64,000 bases of DNA. It comes from Chitinimonas_A lacunae. Lineage in GTDB: Bacteria > Pseudomonadota > Gammaproteobacteria > Burkholderiales > Chitinimonadaceae. The stretch spans positions 1,488,001-1,552,000 of the forward strand of contig NZ_JBHSBU010000001.1 in assembly GCF_042650885.1 (NCBI RefSeq), written 5' to 3'. The notes under the pieces are model-generated. The model was not told the DNA's origin. It ran no database searches and saw only the letters and a list, made by a program, of their open reading frames with translations. The position numbers and the translations under genes were made by a program. This document shows, piece after piece, positions 56,401 through 61,550 of the stretch (positions are counted from its first letter, which is position 1; every line of letters begins with the position of its first letter).

Positions 56401-58330
56401 ACGCCAGGCCGTCAGCGAAGCGCTGCGCATGCCGGCGCCGCTGACCCTGACCATGCCGGGCTTCAATAGCGCGGCAGCGATCCAGGGCTATCACAACGAT
56501 ATCCGGCTCAAGCGCGCCTTCGTGACCGATCTGTTTATCAGCCGGGGCGTCGATGTCAGCGAGGTCAAGGGTTGGGAGAGCAATGCGGTCGATGCCTATT
56601 ACGACGGCTTTGTGCGCGACCAGCGCGACGCCGCCCGACTGGCCAAGATCGACCTGCCGCTACAGAAATCGCTGGGCTTTCTCGACAAATTCCTCGACGG
56701 CGCCGAGGCCGTGGTGCGGGAGCCGGTGCTCAACACCGTCGATTTGGGCCAGTCGATCGGCTTCTTCTACCGCGAATACAGCGAAGGCGGCCGCGAGGGC
56801 CATCAGCCGGTCGCTCCCGAATACCTGGGCGCCCTGGGCAAATCGCTGACTGCCGACCCCAGCGCCAAAAATCTGGCCTGGCAGATCGTCAACCAGGTCG
56901 GCAGCGCCTATGCCCCGCTTGGCAATGCCCTGCTGGCCTATAACGTCGGCGCGGCGCTGTTCAAGGGTGATATCAATGGCCTGGCCGAACAGGCCGGCGG
57001 CTTTGTCGGCGGCTTCGTGCTGGGCAAGGTATTCGGCCCGGCGCCGGTCCGACCGCGCGAGACGGTCGCCATCGACCCGGTGGCCCGGGCGGCAGCGGCG
57101 GGTGAAGGTTATGGTTTTGCCGGCTTCAGCGAGGAAGCGTTCTATGCTGCCCATGAGCCGCCAGGAGGGGGGGGCGGGAGCGGTGGTGGTGGGGGAGCGC
57201 ATCCTGGCTATAGCGGCCCGGTCGCGCCCAGTGCGGCGATCCAGCGCTATCAGCCGCCCGCGCACAGCAACGCCTTTATCAACGGCAGCCGCTACCGGAT
57301 CGGTCCCGATACGCCGCCTGTGGTGTTCGACTATCTGACCCAGACGCTATCCAACAACCGTTTCGACTCGCCCGAGCATCTGCAGAGCAGCGCCGAGCAC
57401 TTCATGGCCAATATCGGCCCTGAGCGCGCACTGCTGGCCGAGACCCGGGCGGCCCTCGCCGACCCCACCTCGGCCGTGTCGCAGCAAAGCAGCTGGATGG
57501 CCCATCTGCAACGTGGCCTGTGGGCCCGTGAAGGGCTGTTCGGCGCCGACGAAGCGATGGCGCGTGAGCGGCTGGCGCACGAAGTGATGAACCCGGACAG
57601 CGTCGCCAACGACCCCCATTCGCCATTCCGCCGTGGTGCGGTATCGGTGCCCAGCGAGGCCCGCTCGGCCTTTGCCATGATGCTGCGCGGCGAACAGGGA
57701 CCGCTGACGCTCGAGCAATCGCGCCATGGCGTCGAGCTGGCGGCCTCGGGCCAACTGGTGGCGCATGAATTGGCCAAGCAGTCGAGCGTCGGGGCCGAAC
57801 GGCTGGCGTTCCGGCGCGAATACCGGGTCAATGCCGAGCGTCAGGGCACCCATTCGAGCTATTCGGTCGATGGAATGGATCTGTCGCACGACGCCGGCAG
57901 CCGTATCAACCATCAGTACGGCCTGACCGTGATGAGCGGGACCTCGGGCACCTCGTCCGATGCCGTGCTCTCGACCTGGTATGCCGCCGACCGTCTGTCG
58001 GGCAACGGCACACGACTGAGCTGGGCCGCGCCCGGTCTGACCCGGGCACAGGCACAGTCGGCAATGACCGATCTGTCGTTCTATTACATGCGCGAACAGG
58101 TAGTACCGAAGCCGATGGCCGTGGAGCAGCTCAACCCGCTACGCGCCAAGCTCGGGCTGCCGCCGATGATCGTCGACCCGAGCAATGTGTTCGTGCACAG
58201 CTACGGTGAAGTCAATGCAGCAGTCAGCCTGACCCTCAAGGGACTCGAAGGCCGCCGCTACGACCTCAACCGGGCACTCGAAGCCGCAGCCGAGCGCTCC
58301 TTGCTGACCATGATCGACCATAACTGGTAA
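38438..58330 (+). CDS. Giant YD-repeat (RHS-like) protein with LysM modules, 6630 residues
   Basis: One uninterrupted 19.9-kb frame with AGAGGAAAACC before the ATG. Residues ~1-90 resemble the DUF6531 entry region of RHS proteins (VNVATGRLVV, IRTYNSHGRF). YD repeats (YRYDAxGNRxxxTD type) fill ~90-5400, interrupted by ~13 helical modules, a LysM-like module (~3455-3500) and an Fn3-like insert (~4375-4590). A second LysM is at ~5440-5490 and a Gly/Ala hydrophobic zipper at ~5525-5610. A Gly linker coded by a G8 tract (~6243) precedes an unrecognised C-terminal domain (~6260-6630). No signal peptide; no canonical DPxGL core end. It presumably forms a shell-like surface or delivered protein; the cargo's activity is unknown. 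No obvious immunity gene follows. Confidence 0.93.
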   Translation: MTTLIGGQGAGLLDSSLFLLNRQDRIGQAAPGAKDAVYVNVATGRLVVRHADAFLPAQGADYSPIRTYNSHGRFGDAGWSHLAVLDQTDLTQGRLTLRQADGSEFLFQLDGDRYLSVDGAGAYQTLTLDATDQSFIVHQADGGTQRFDSTGRLIDSADRHGNRIRYIYQDNLLVRVEDQSGQVIHYGYQAGLLTTLSDETGSVLARYGYDAAGRMTSSTDRAGRTTRYHYHTEHGGLSAIELPTAIDPELLHSDSRYYLDWRARLGVVGADGAGKLAADLTAADRAQIEAGAATQARRLSFEYRRTEAVDPAQTWVLSALVDAEGNRTEFTYQFASQGGSTSVISALGLARMRSNEAEYADWRAANGFYRTYHEAAYQQDAAFRAQVEAIGAGHTTRYEFDAKGAIVGITEAQGYRASYEYDQHENLTAIISAEADAVSRSDAEHYLALRRELGVCYTAASPGVSLSDIGQGKRVKDLSADEIALLRERFTTRLSYDGHGNLLSRRDGEGNLTSYTYTDFNQLASETSAQGHALVTSDEDWARQRRQELGFIDHTLQAPAGKTVAQLNAADRSVLLALHTKVYLYDARHQVSAILEGGDEISRFSYDDFGNLLSKTVFTEPGNLASALVTRYTYHPSGLVHTVTAPDGGVTRSSYDRFGNLLSLTDAAGQITQYQYDQDNRLLSVSDALGNLTSYCYDAVGNRISITDSGGRTRYELYDRNNRLLTRYEPAQAGNAFDRQTHYRYDVNGNQTCVTDAEGRSTEYRYRADNRLVEAISSEVVDGAGQKVRYVTRYDYDARGNQISITDRNGHTSRYLYNGANLQIQAIDAAGGISRYRYDADLNRIEVLTGAQLIPGLQHKLTFRYDSAGRLSAEIDAMGNVSGSYQYDAAGRRVAVTDANGQRTEFSYEYNETGLLMTETRPALLDPLSGQTVRYQIRHQYDRRGNQVMRIDENGQRSHLVFDALNRQVLSRDANGVETLYRYDERGNRVAIEIGVRTHLAPNGELVIDSTAGARVETYRYDEFNQLVGKTDGLGHALTHSDEAQYLALRRRLGYVRPDGQALTVAELSSEQKSALAAAYTETYQYDCVGNRIAATDHRGSRTEYHYDGLNRLSKLAEAVGTAFARETRYGYDGNGNQVSVTDANLLPLLSSDEDYYRNFRQRLGQVDGAGKGLAAQALSAAQKQQISDKLTSRMRYDALNRLVETVGTAGHSQRSYDAFGNLASETRADVTLNYRYDANHRLSQVIDEQGRLRTRYDYDAAGNRRFVTDALGRRTEYVYDALNRNVRIIDPQGFATRFEYDGVGNRLSVIDANGGISRFSYDPARRLISMVDAEQRTTSYQYDARGNRIAVTDANGHALVNSDLDHYRNLRRELGMVDVHGEGLAAATLNDTQKALLLARHTVQYLYDADDQLTAVIDGQGQRSITEYDLNHQPSATIDANGQRTVYHYDPLKRQISVTDPLGHTTQYRYDAAGNRLSVTDARGNTVRFDYDPQHREIARTDALGQTTRYRYDAAGNRISITDARGNIQRFDYDSDGRLVAETAADGSVTRHLYDAAGQRIAVIDANGWAMLHRDEDYYRDYRRRLGFVGADGRGLLAAQLNESQKAALGAHFTTRYEYDANGRVSAITDPLGGVTRYRYDSRGNRIEVTDARGYRSVSYYDAANQVVLSVDGSGYAISYQRDANGNLLRQTLHARPLNLPLDPAVRPLLTGDPADWEVSFRYDARNREIERRDAEGYLSRSHYDAVGNLIRTEQALDQAASRWASVRRYYDAANREVLRLDGEGYLTERRYDAVGNLTATVAYDLRPELGADGRPQPPAGTRRISRFYYDANNREVSRVDPEGYLTEQRYDAVGNLSERHVYTIAVSVYDGEAAPRPRRGDTARLTRYEYDGANRLSASTDALGGITRYRYDAVGNRIGATNANLTALLGSDEPYYREQRKLMGVSHFPGGPGKTVASLTAADIEKLSAACTITYAYDGANRLVRTTDPQGNGVQYRYDAAGNRIEETDALGHTSVVYYDGANRAVLSVDREGYAVASVYDGAGNRIEQTRHAKPLTLPLDPTERPIPPRDAQRDQTTRFDYDRNNRLICRTDAEGQRTHHRYDGAGNLVETVRTLSLDGSETARTRYYYDRNGREVFSLDAEGYLTEQHYDAVGNVRERIRYANRPAEPAGETRPVPLASPHDRQTRYLYNLNNRVIHEIRTIDDGHHASFNYLYDAAGNRVSMTEGNDWLGAGAEDQRTTTYGYDANGRLVSTTDALGHITRSVYDAVGNCVSVINANAAALVQSDEPYYRKQRELLGMVAQVWIDDPNGGHAEWGGKLASMLSPAEIATLIERCTTRHVYDANQRLVATIDPLGGRTSYQYDAVGNRVRSTDALGNSTFSYYDRNNRLVLEVDALGYATGFDYDNAGNLTGKTRFASALALPLDPAVRPTPVASAADQTLQLRYDRLGRLLESRDAEGYLTRYRYDGAGNLLEQARAIDLAASRFARTLHYYDRNGREVFLLDAENYLTEKRYDTAGNLLAQIAYGPKLATPAPGSRPQVPGGTVRATLYCYDRNNRETHRIDPEGYLTERQYDGRGNLLRQIAYQQPVSAPADGTAPKPRAGDSGHITEFGYDLTDKLLSITDPTGATVRHRYDALGNRLATVNANADGLIGSNEQIYQLMRLRYSLPQDYTQLTTAQKDSLLASCTTQYLYDAGRRLIKVTDPLGNAVQYRYDANGNRTEEIDARGNASVSYYDRNNRAVLQVDREGYVTASQYDGLGNLLSQTLYAKPLTLPVDVRQPPATAPLSDPQRDRTTRFGYDRLNRLIERIDGEGYRTRHRYDGADNLVETEQALDLAGSQLARTYRYYDLNRREIFRISPERYLTEQHYDAAGNVISRIQHAERVEIPPPGALPVAQSDAADHLTHYLYDRNGRLLFERRQLDADRQQVTGYLYDAAGNCLRRSEADNWQGMLSPDLRVTTFQYDAANRLTDTVDALGQRTHLVLDATGKVLNRYEAFGSSEQRLFSYQYDRNGRLSSEKDPLGNLTLTGYDANGNVSFRTRAFGTPEASEERFSHDRNNRLISHSNAAGETVSYGYDGAGNRISSTSANYAAMLESDDPYYMALRGRLGLVRNTAGAMVPLTAAELRADPVARKTAFERCTTRYLYDRDNRLIQVSDPNGLVTYYGYDGFGNKTLASQPTGPTLAAPRRLTRYRYDLDNRLIEVIDPLGGKTSYEYDALGNQTRSVDANGAVQTSRFDLLGRLVSVERHLGDAAGTTLKTSHSYDLRGNIVSTTESYGDGSDARTTRYGYDLLDRRISITDAEGFTTLIGYDAAGNQISVRNGLYLLKPGQAGYDANRAALAFELESRFDYDAAGQLRSTTDGKGNLTIHEYDRLGRRLRTTEAANGFGVPEGHSAPDTDQVRAKPRSTSYRYDQAGRLEEVVNPEGGSTRYRYDANGNKISEHVLQRAARTYLVRNGDTWASIGLALYGSDDASLISQLRAQTGSDSYPNPQPTAGTTLRHLPLKLSGFDGQHNLGDYLPHAQTGELWSERQFQYDQGDRLSVEIDPYGTRTEYRYDGAGNLTETLRAAGTALARSVRAEYDLNNRKTADLDAYGRRTRYDYDAMGNRIGVTDPLGNRARYYYDGAGRLIALLDAEHYLTTYRYDSAGNRLAECTYLDRPDGPISHRVAPQPRPTYQGQVQLDRRVEYGYDRNNRQIWRSEADGTRAESRYNGAGLKIEDKLYSNTNAPRYMKYKYDANGRVMLFTDVDQSTVSYVYDCAGNRISETVSDPGIAGRLRITEYGYDLNNRRITERCYGSGLALPGSGDPRVLLSSRRFGYDLLGNLVSETTLNGPRPDSAEPPAPLSAAKLYRYDLNSRLSDEFDEDNRAIHHEYDLLGNRISSKDRRQHTTTFDYDLNGRRISETGPTVALFTLDKQHHNAAPVSTTQYDAAGRVVQTTDARGYPTTSFFDGNHRLVAQYNADNALIEFDYDGAGRLIRKTEYMTRLGVAHNPYSRPQAPAGPARVTSYEYDAAGRLTVTTLPAVDVSSLVNPGDAISASVAANRKLTLKQRYNEYGDAVETFDQRGQRTLHYFDAKHREVLRVDPLGYLTATDYDQQGNITELRRYSIPVADPAALTPAMRPRPTIGGEIRTTSYLYDAANRLIRETGPEVEVTDPYAYVPGSAEQPATALPAMRKIRPVTSYGYDLAGNQISKTTGSGTDKLTEYRLYDKQRRMTALVDAGRVLTTFEYDANGNLTKQRRYLGTLPASIVITPDTTADQLAQAMYSSPDYDNWGDKIQTYLYDGLNRLIMETELLKQPGSNLVTSLDKSYRYDASGNRTWVQDEDDFTTQIGYDAMRRAIETIDAEKQTNSAFEYDVAGNVVRSYTGLTGRAVKIATDLAASSQDGQLAVNWRVPAGCTQSWVVYGSSSIGEIDAYADLTGYGHLTNAQNTSTADGRPAALKAQLGQVGSTVYFRVVTRDAAGNLAWTEERKISVPALPSAVTVSEQPTEVSFSVVFPAGIKQPTLRYGAPGRLYESVAFKLDSGNSYSATLKISQPFDPASLVYVIHWHDGDGTARRSNEKPLPGDLTPGGAAVTVAPAQLFNRAHPLTPQTTAHSRAGMATPNGQLAGYLTQSRYDALNRKVHSNDQDGLFRSFGYDANGALISQTLRGVDDKGSITSYFEVDGRGRIVAQYDPTMTAPDGKQHRPVTRYGYDAFDRVISRETPGAGQAWQYVYDANGALRSQTDPEGNTVRHFVDAFGRTVATLSARGHVSLTLRDKLGRVVREVDPLGNATGYRYDAFDRKIAQTDGRGMASAREGDFTIRYQYDSRDRLVAVQQAQGWHLAYDDDHIYDQERMQLGYMVVESLPFSLRGKNVAELKDKEQQALIDLYTTRFVYDGRGNRVKTIANGDNATGVRQNVQITEQVYDGLGRVISTSRHLTVGGVKKVARETVAYDSYGNVIERRDAEGGVETLRYGSFGRQTEQTGRDGRTVHYDYDDFGRRVRDYTVSQPGFTGEQRDIRRSFDQAGRVLRIDDHGTDVHTIYRYTLDGLVHSETLTTPGQHHRELRYDYDANRRLVRWTDRLSRAHQNIDYDADGNRVRVYTDAKRDQREQAYALWGWSNLVLPEQIEDDARFIDHKYKFDAAGRILSGPGFAYTYDAAGNRLSEKQENARSFGGGVTYGKLTWSYTAGDGSAGIDANNRVAVARGMDDYWGDQGERQTWSYDARGNVLSSVEATQKGANMVQRVETIYNEADQAIRVTTFNKGKDPLKADKQYDLNGLLLSMRTAYIDRSNEKENAGYYTRYLYGYDKMGRETSTQVDRVEVDDDGSVDEIIGQGKTTTSYDVNGVRKHTDYGVPPGWQRRETRDFVADNQGRIVFVNHDSGINYNPGYGNFPDTDTEYYYANGNPVGQISRVVGTTYGPSITFDRGSYGPTRTIANGRGPGANSSYTVQAGDTLQSIASAAYGDASLWFVIAEANGLELAADLKPGSSLRIPDTVRNGRIDAQRHNPYNEAAMIGSSLPNAPFDRPSACAQAAVIIGVVVIAVAAAIATYGVASAASGALIGALATAQGVSAAAASATAAGAAITIGVGAATGAAVGALASAATQGIQIAAGMQRKFDGMDLLADSLTGFVGGAAQGLGQATKALSAAGKLSSLGSTFARVSQTALSVGGQMLNQQIRYGRIENWSGIAAAAFKGAVSVGSDLYIQNAADPTAALASAGRIGEGLQTAVGLAAPWAGLAESYARKGSLSALDWRGAIGGTLSGVIGLGGEANHIESRLQQGAMQVGASLLAAGAAYGISGESHGLDRYIADTVGQEIGGIATTAFQLNAAQRQTEQALREQDPLAELGLLGSRMFAETPPPAEAGYSSDDIARFLRTKAYMEQQKQRSEAFNAQFNANLDSMIAGARYSEAERRDHEIKVLGAVARLDAEQAETVTRRERQIAAYRQTEQGRHDLGFAEVARAVMAEMPRDSRLQSGADYRAAVAHFREVQAERQAVSEALRMPAPLTLTMPGFNSAAAIQGYHNDIRLKRAFVTDLFISRGVDVSEVKGWESNAVDAYYDGFVRDQRDAARLAKIDLPLQKSLGFLDKFLDGAEAVVREPVLNTVDLGQSIGFFYREYSEGGREGHQPVAPEYLGALGKSLTADPSAKNLAWQIVNQVGSAYAPLGNALLAYNVGAALFKGDINGLAEQAGGFVGGFVLGKVFGPAPVRPRETVAIDPVARAAAAGEGYGFAGFSEEAFYAAHEPPGGGGGSGGGGGAHPGYSGPVAPSAAIQRYQPPAHSNAFINGSRYRIGPDTPPVVFDYLTQTLSNNRFDSPEHLQSSAEHFMANIGPERALLAETRAALADPTSAVSQQSSWMAHLQRGLWAREGLFGADEAMARERLAHEVMNPDSVANDPHSPFRRGAVSVPSEARSAFAMMLRGEQGPLTLEQSRHGVELAASGQLVAHELAKQSSVGAERLAFRREYRVNAERQGTHSSYSVDGMDLSHDAGSRINHQYGLTVMSGTSGTSSDAVLSTWYAADRLSGNGTRLSWAAPGLTRAQAQSAMTDLSFYYMREQVVPKPMAVEQLNPLRAKLGLPPMIVDPSNVFVHSYGEVNAAVSLTLKGLEGRRYDLNRALEAAAERSLLTMIDHNW
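39175..53110 (+). repeat. About 13 copies of a helical 'SDExYYxxxR' module inside the YD repeats
   Basis: Each copy is ~45-65 residues: S-D-E-x-Y-Y-R-x-x-R-x-x-L-G, a variable stretch, then L-x-x-x-x-K-x-x-L-x-x-x-C/F-T-x-x-Y-x-Y-D that re-enters the YD repeat. I place copies near 39180, 39480, 39740, 40030, 41540, 41870, 42510, 43140, 44215, 45285, 46390, 47720 and 52945. The spacing is irregular. Early copies are more divergent; those from 40030 to 47720 are clear. Confidence 0.8.
57167..57174 (+). repeat. G8 homopolymer before the C-terminal domain
   Basis: Eight Gs code for part of a Gly-Ser linker. By direct reading, gain of one G gives a TAG within ~16 codons, and loss of one G gives a stop near 57338. 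Either change would remove the last ~385 residues. Confidence 0.85.
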
Positions 58331-58360
58331 GCCCGGGTGCTATAGCAATAAAGCAGGAAA

Positions 58361-58380
58361 AGCGCCCCGGCCGGGGCGCT
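58361..58380 (-). terminator. Perfect GC palindrome after the giant gene
   Basis: AGCGCCCCGG / CCGGGGCGCT. A T-run follows on the minus strand (TTTTCC), not on the plus strand, so termination of the + transcript is doubtful. Confidence 0.4.
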
Positions 58381-58423
58381 CCCCAAACCGGCCAGGCAGC
58401 GTTATTAAAAAATGAGGTAAACC

Positions 58424-59791
58424 ATGTTCAAGAACAGTAGCCATGAATATATTAAAAATAAAAATATTCACCACTCCTCTCTCGATACGGCCCTGACTGG
58501 CTCCGCACTGGCGGCTCACCCTGGCAGGACCGCTCCCAGCGACGACGCCATGCCACCGTCTGTCGTCCCGCTATCGGCCGACGTCGCCGTCCTTCTGTCT
58601 GCCCCTGCCCCCGGATGCCGCGCCATGACGCTTTCTCCCGATCTCAAACAAACCCTGGCCCGCCATGAACGCTATGCCGAGGCCGACCCTGACAATCTGG
58701 CCCTGCGTCTGCGCCTGGCCGATCTCTACCACCGTGCCGGCGAGTTCGATGCGGCACTCACCGCCTGCCAGCACTGCCTGACCCTGGCGCCGGGCGATGC
58801 GGTGGCGCGCAGCCTGCATGCGTCGGTGCTGATTTCGCAGCACCGGTTCGAAGAAGCCGAGCGGCTGCTGGCCGAGCTGGTCCAGGCCGAGCCGACTGAT
58901 GCGGCGCTACAGCACAACCTGGGGGTGGCGCGTTTTCATCTGAGACAGTGGGAGGCGGCAAGCCAGTGCTTCGACACTGCCGCCCGGCTGGGGCTCAACT
59001 ACGGACCCAATCTGTCCTATCTGGCGCGCAGCCTGCATCGGCTGGGTCAGACCGAGGCGGCCATCGCGGTGGTGCAGCGCTGGATCGAACTGGAACCAGG
59101 CCGGGCCAGCCAGGGCTGTCTGGCCCAGTTCTATCTCGAAGACGGCCAGTTCGGCGCCGCCCATGAGAACGCGCTGGCGCTGCTGACCGACCATCCCGAG
59201 GATGCGCGCGCCCATATCGTGGCCGGTTTTGCCTGTCTGGCGCTCCATGAGGTCGAGCTGGCGCAGCAGCATTTCGATACGGCGATTGCGCTCGATTGCC
59301 AGCATGAGCTGGCCTGGCATGGGCTCGGGCTGACCCATTTCCACCAGCAGCGCTACGACGAGGCGGTCGAAGCCATGCGCACCGTGGCACGGCTGGCGCC
59401 CGATCATGCCGGCAATCTGGTGACGCTGGGCTGGGCCCGGCTGATGATGCGCGATCTGGCGGGCGCCCAGCAGGCTTTCGAGCAGGCGCTGGCGCTCGAT
59501 CGCCGCTTCGGCGAAGCCCACGGCGGGCTGGCTACCGCCCTGGCACTACAGTACCAGTTCGAGCAGGCCGAACAGGCGATCAAGCTGGCACGCCGGCTCG
59601 ACCCGCGTGGTTTCGGCGCCGAGCTGGCAGCGGCGGTGACGCTGATCGGTCGCGGCCAGAAGTACGATGCGGCCGAAATCTACCGGCAGGCACTCGAACG
59701 CAGCCTGCCCGGGCGGGAAATGGGTTCGCTGCTGAGCCAGTTGCAGCTACGTACCTTCCCTCGCAGCGATCGGCCGCGGACGGTCCACTGA
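58424..59791 (+). CDS. TPR-repeat protein
   Basis: 455 residues if begun at 58424, where GAGG lies upstream; an alternative Met at 58625 (MTLSPDLKQTL) starts exactly at the TPR array but has no ribosome-binding site. Residues ~68-440 hold about ten TPRs (LADLYHRAGEFDAALTACQHCLTLAPGD, AQQHFDTAIALDCQHELAWHGLGLTHF and similar). The N-terminal ~65 residues are low in GC at their start and not TPR-like. It lies 93 bp after the giant YD-repeat gene, on the same strand, so a chaperone or assembly partner for that protein is conceivable. Confidence 0.82.
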   Translation: MFKNSSHEYIKNKNIHHSSLDTALTGSALAAHPGRTAPSDDAMPPSVVPLSADVAVLLSAPAPGCRAMTLSPDLKQTLARHERYAEADPDNLALRLRLADLYHRAGEFDAALTACQHCLTLAPGDAVARSLHASVLISQHRFEEAERLLAELVQAEPTDAALQHNLGVARFHLRQWEAASQCFDTAARLGLNYGPNLSYLARSLHRLGQTEAAIAVVQRWIELEPGRASQGCLAQFYLEDGQFGAAHENALALLTDHPEDARAHIVAGFACLALHEVELAQQHFDTAIALDCQHELAWHGLGLTHFHQQRYDEAVEAMRTVARLAPDHAGNLVTLGWARLMMRDLAGAQQAFEQALALDRRFGEAHGGLATALALQYQFEQAEQAIKLARRLDPRGFGAELAAAVTLIGRGQKYDAAEIYRQALERSLPGREMGSLLSQLQLRTFPRSDRPRTVH

Positions 59792-59930
59792 ACAGGTCGG
59801 TTTTTCCTGTGGATTCAAGACTCTGTCTGCGACCGCCCTATATCCTCGCGGCCTTTCCCGCGCTAAAGTGGCGCTCTGCCCACCGACGCCGCCAAGCTGT
59901 CTGCGGCGTCCTCTGTCAGGGAGATTGCCG

Positions 59931-60398
59931 ATGAAAGTCACTGTCAGCACCTTCGTCCGCCGCAACGCGCACGAACTGTTCGAACTGTCGCAGGATTACC
60001 AGCGCCGTCTTGAATGGGACAACTATCTGGTCGCCGCCCATCTGCTGGGCGGCCATCACCGGGCCGATGTGGGGGTGGATTCCTACTGCAAAAGCCGCCT
60101 GGGCCAGGTGATGGTGTCGCGCTATGTCTCGTTCAAGCCGCCGCAAGTGGCTGCCGTGTCGATGGTCGAGGGACCCTGGGTGCTGAAGGAATTCAGCGGC
60201 AGCTGGCGTTTCACCCAGTCGGCCAGCCAGGGCACGCTGGTGGCTTTTACCTACCATCTGCGCACCCGGCCGCGCTTTCTGCACCGGATCATGGAGCCGA
60301 TGCTCGCCGTGCTGTACCGCCAGCAGATGCAATCCCGCCTCGAAGCGTTCAAACGCTGGGCCGAACAGTTGCCCGAGCCTGTGCCGGTTCAGTCCTGA
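59931..60398 (+). CDS. SRPBCC-family (polyketide cyclase-like) protein
   Basis: 155 residues. The start is chosen at MKVTVSTF, with AGGGAGA upstream; the longer frame adds a Pro-rich stretch unlike the family. The pattern (ELFELSQDYQRRLEWDN, a hydrophobic beta sheet, GSWRFTQSASQGTLVAFTYHLRTRP, and a long C-terminal helix with LYRQQMQSRLEAFKRW) fits the START-like ligand-binding fold. Ligand unknown. Confidence 0.78.
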   Translation: MKVTVSTFVRRNAHELFELSQDYQRRLEWDNYLVAAHLLGGHHRADVGVDSYCKSRLGQVMVSRYVSFKPPQVAAVSMVEGPWVLKEFSGSWRFTQSASQGTLVAFTYHLRTRPRFLHRIMEPMLAVLYRQQMQSRLEAFKRWAEQLPEPVPVQS

Positions 60399-60417
60399 AT
60401 CTTCCTCGTACCCATGG

Positions 60418-60455
60418 CAATACGCCGCGCCCTGCTGTCAGGACGCGGCGTATTG
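60418..60455. terminator. Hairpin between convergent genes
   Basis: A perfect 12-bp stem (CAATACGCCGCG / CGCGGCGTATTG) with a 14-nt loop. There is no T-run. It lies between the 3' ends of the SRPBCC gene and the next minus-strand gene. Confidence 0.55.
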
Positions 60456-60468
60456 TCCGACTTCCCCG

Positions 60469-60771
60469 CTACTTGCCAGCCTCTGCCACAAACGCCTGCC
60501 GACTCTTGCGATCGAACAGGCACAGCATGCGGCCGGTCTGGTTCTGCATGAATTTCTGCGGATAGCGACCTTCGACCGTCAGTGCGGTATAGCCGACCCG
60601 ATCGTCGAACTCGATCGGTTGGCCCACCGCCTTGGCGTTGCGCAGGCCACTTTGCTTGAGGCAGGCCGTGACGACCTGCTGCTGCTGGGCCGTCCAGGCT
60701 TCGGGACTCGAAGCCTGCACGGTCTGCAAGAACGCCAGGATAAGGGCTGTGAGAAGGCTGATGGTTTTCAT
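60469..60771 (-). CDS. Small exported protein, unknown
   Basis: 100 residues from MKTISLLTALILAFLQTVQA, a clean signal peptide (a longer frame upstream lacks this sense). The mature part has two Cys (TACLKQSG and RMLCLFD), which probably form a disulfide, and ends RQAFVAEAGK. No family recognised. Upstream Shine-Dalgarno is weak. Confidence 0.65.
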   Translation of the reverse strand: MKTISLLTALILAFLQTVQASSPEAWTAQQQQVVTACLKQSGLRNAKAVGQPIEFDDRVGYTALTVEGRYPQKFMQNQTGRMLCLFDRKSRQAFVAEAGK

Positions 60772-60876
60772 GGCAATGGTTCTGGTTAAAAACGATGATT
60801 TCCGCCCGGCAGAAAATTCGCTCGTCACGCTCAATCAATAGAGGCGTCGATCAAGACCCGTCTTTCGGGAAAAAAT

Positions 60877-61092
60877 TCATTTTTTAATTCCTGTTTCCCA
60901 AACAGAGGGACAAAGCAAGCCATACGACATGATATTCACCTTTCGGCAGCTGATGGATGCGGCGCATTTGTCCTGCACACGGCCATTTCTTCTTTCACCA
61001 AACGCCGCAAGAAAGCCGATCAAGCCAAACAAAATCACCAACAAAAACAGATTACCCAGACAACAGAAAAAATAAACACTCAAATTCCACAT
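60877..61092 (-). CDS. Possible small membrane protein
   Basis: 71 residues from MWNLSVYFF, with GGGAGGG about 12 nt upstream. One long hydrophobic helix (residues ~4-31) is followed by a polar, Cys-containing tail. AT-rich, unlike neighbours. Only the helix and the ribosome-binding site argue for a gene. Confidence 0.35.
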   Translation of the reverse strand: MWNLSVYFFCCLGNLFLLVILFGLIGFLAAFGERRNGRVQDKCAASISCRKVNIMSYGLLCPSVWETGIKK

Positions 61093-61322
61093 CAATTCAT
61101 CACCCTCCCAATTTATCGAAATACCTACCACCTTTCCAATGCAGCCATTCGGATTCCGACCCAACAAAGGAACGATTCGTGAAGATTCATTCGGAGCCGA
61201 AGATCCAGCAAATATGATCCCATGAAATCCGGGATCGGGTTTATCTGAAACCGATCATCGGGTCTTGCCATCTCTTTGATTTGATTGTCCTGCCACGCAG
61301 ACTCAGCAAACGACCACGCTGG

Positions 61323-61550
61323 CTATTTCCACTTGGCCTCATACAGACGGGGCGCATAGCGGCCGATGTAGGAGGCAAGCCCTTTGCCGGCGACGGCGAG
61401 CTTCTTCATCTGCTCCACTTTGCTGGGGCCGGCACTGCGATAGGTATAGGCGTAATACACCCCGTTGCGGAATTGGACCGTGATCGATTCCGGGCCCATA
61501 TCGTATTCAAGGACACCTGAATTGCCAGAAAGATTCTTGTAACGTTCCAT
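61323..61550 (-). CDS. KTSC-like domain protein
   Basis: 75 residues from MERYKNLSGNSGV, with AGGAA upstream. The pattern (GVLEYDMGPESITVQFRNGVYYAYTY then a helical AVAGKGLASYIGRYAP) fits KTSC-type small domains found with nucleic-acid or phage functions. The longer frame at the N-terminus has no ribosome-binding site. Confidence 0.62.
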   Translation of the reverse strand: MERYKNLSGNSGVLEYDMGPESITVQFRNGVYYAYTYRSAGPSKVEQMKKLAVAGKGLASYIGRYAPRLYEAKWK

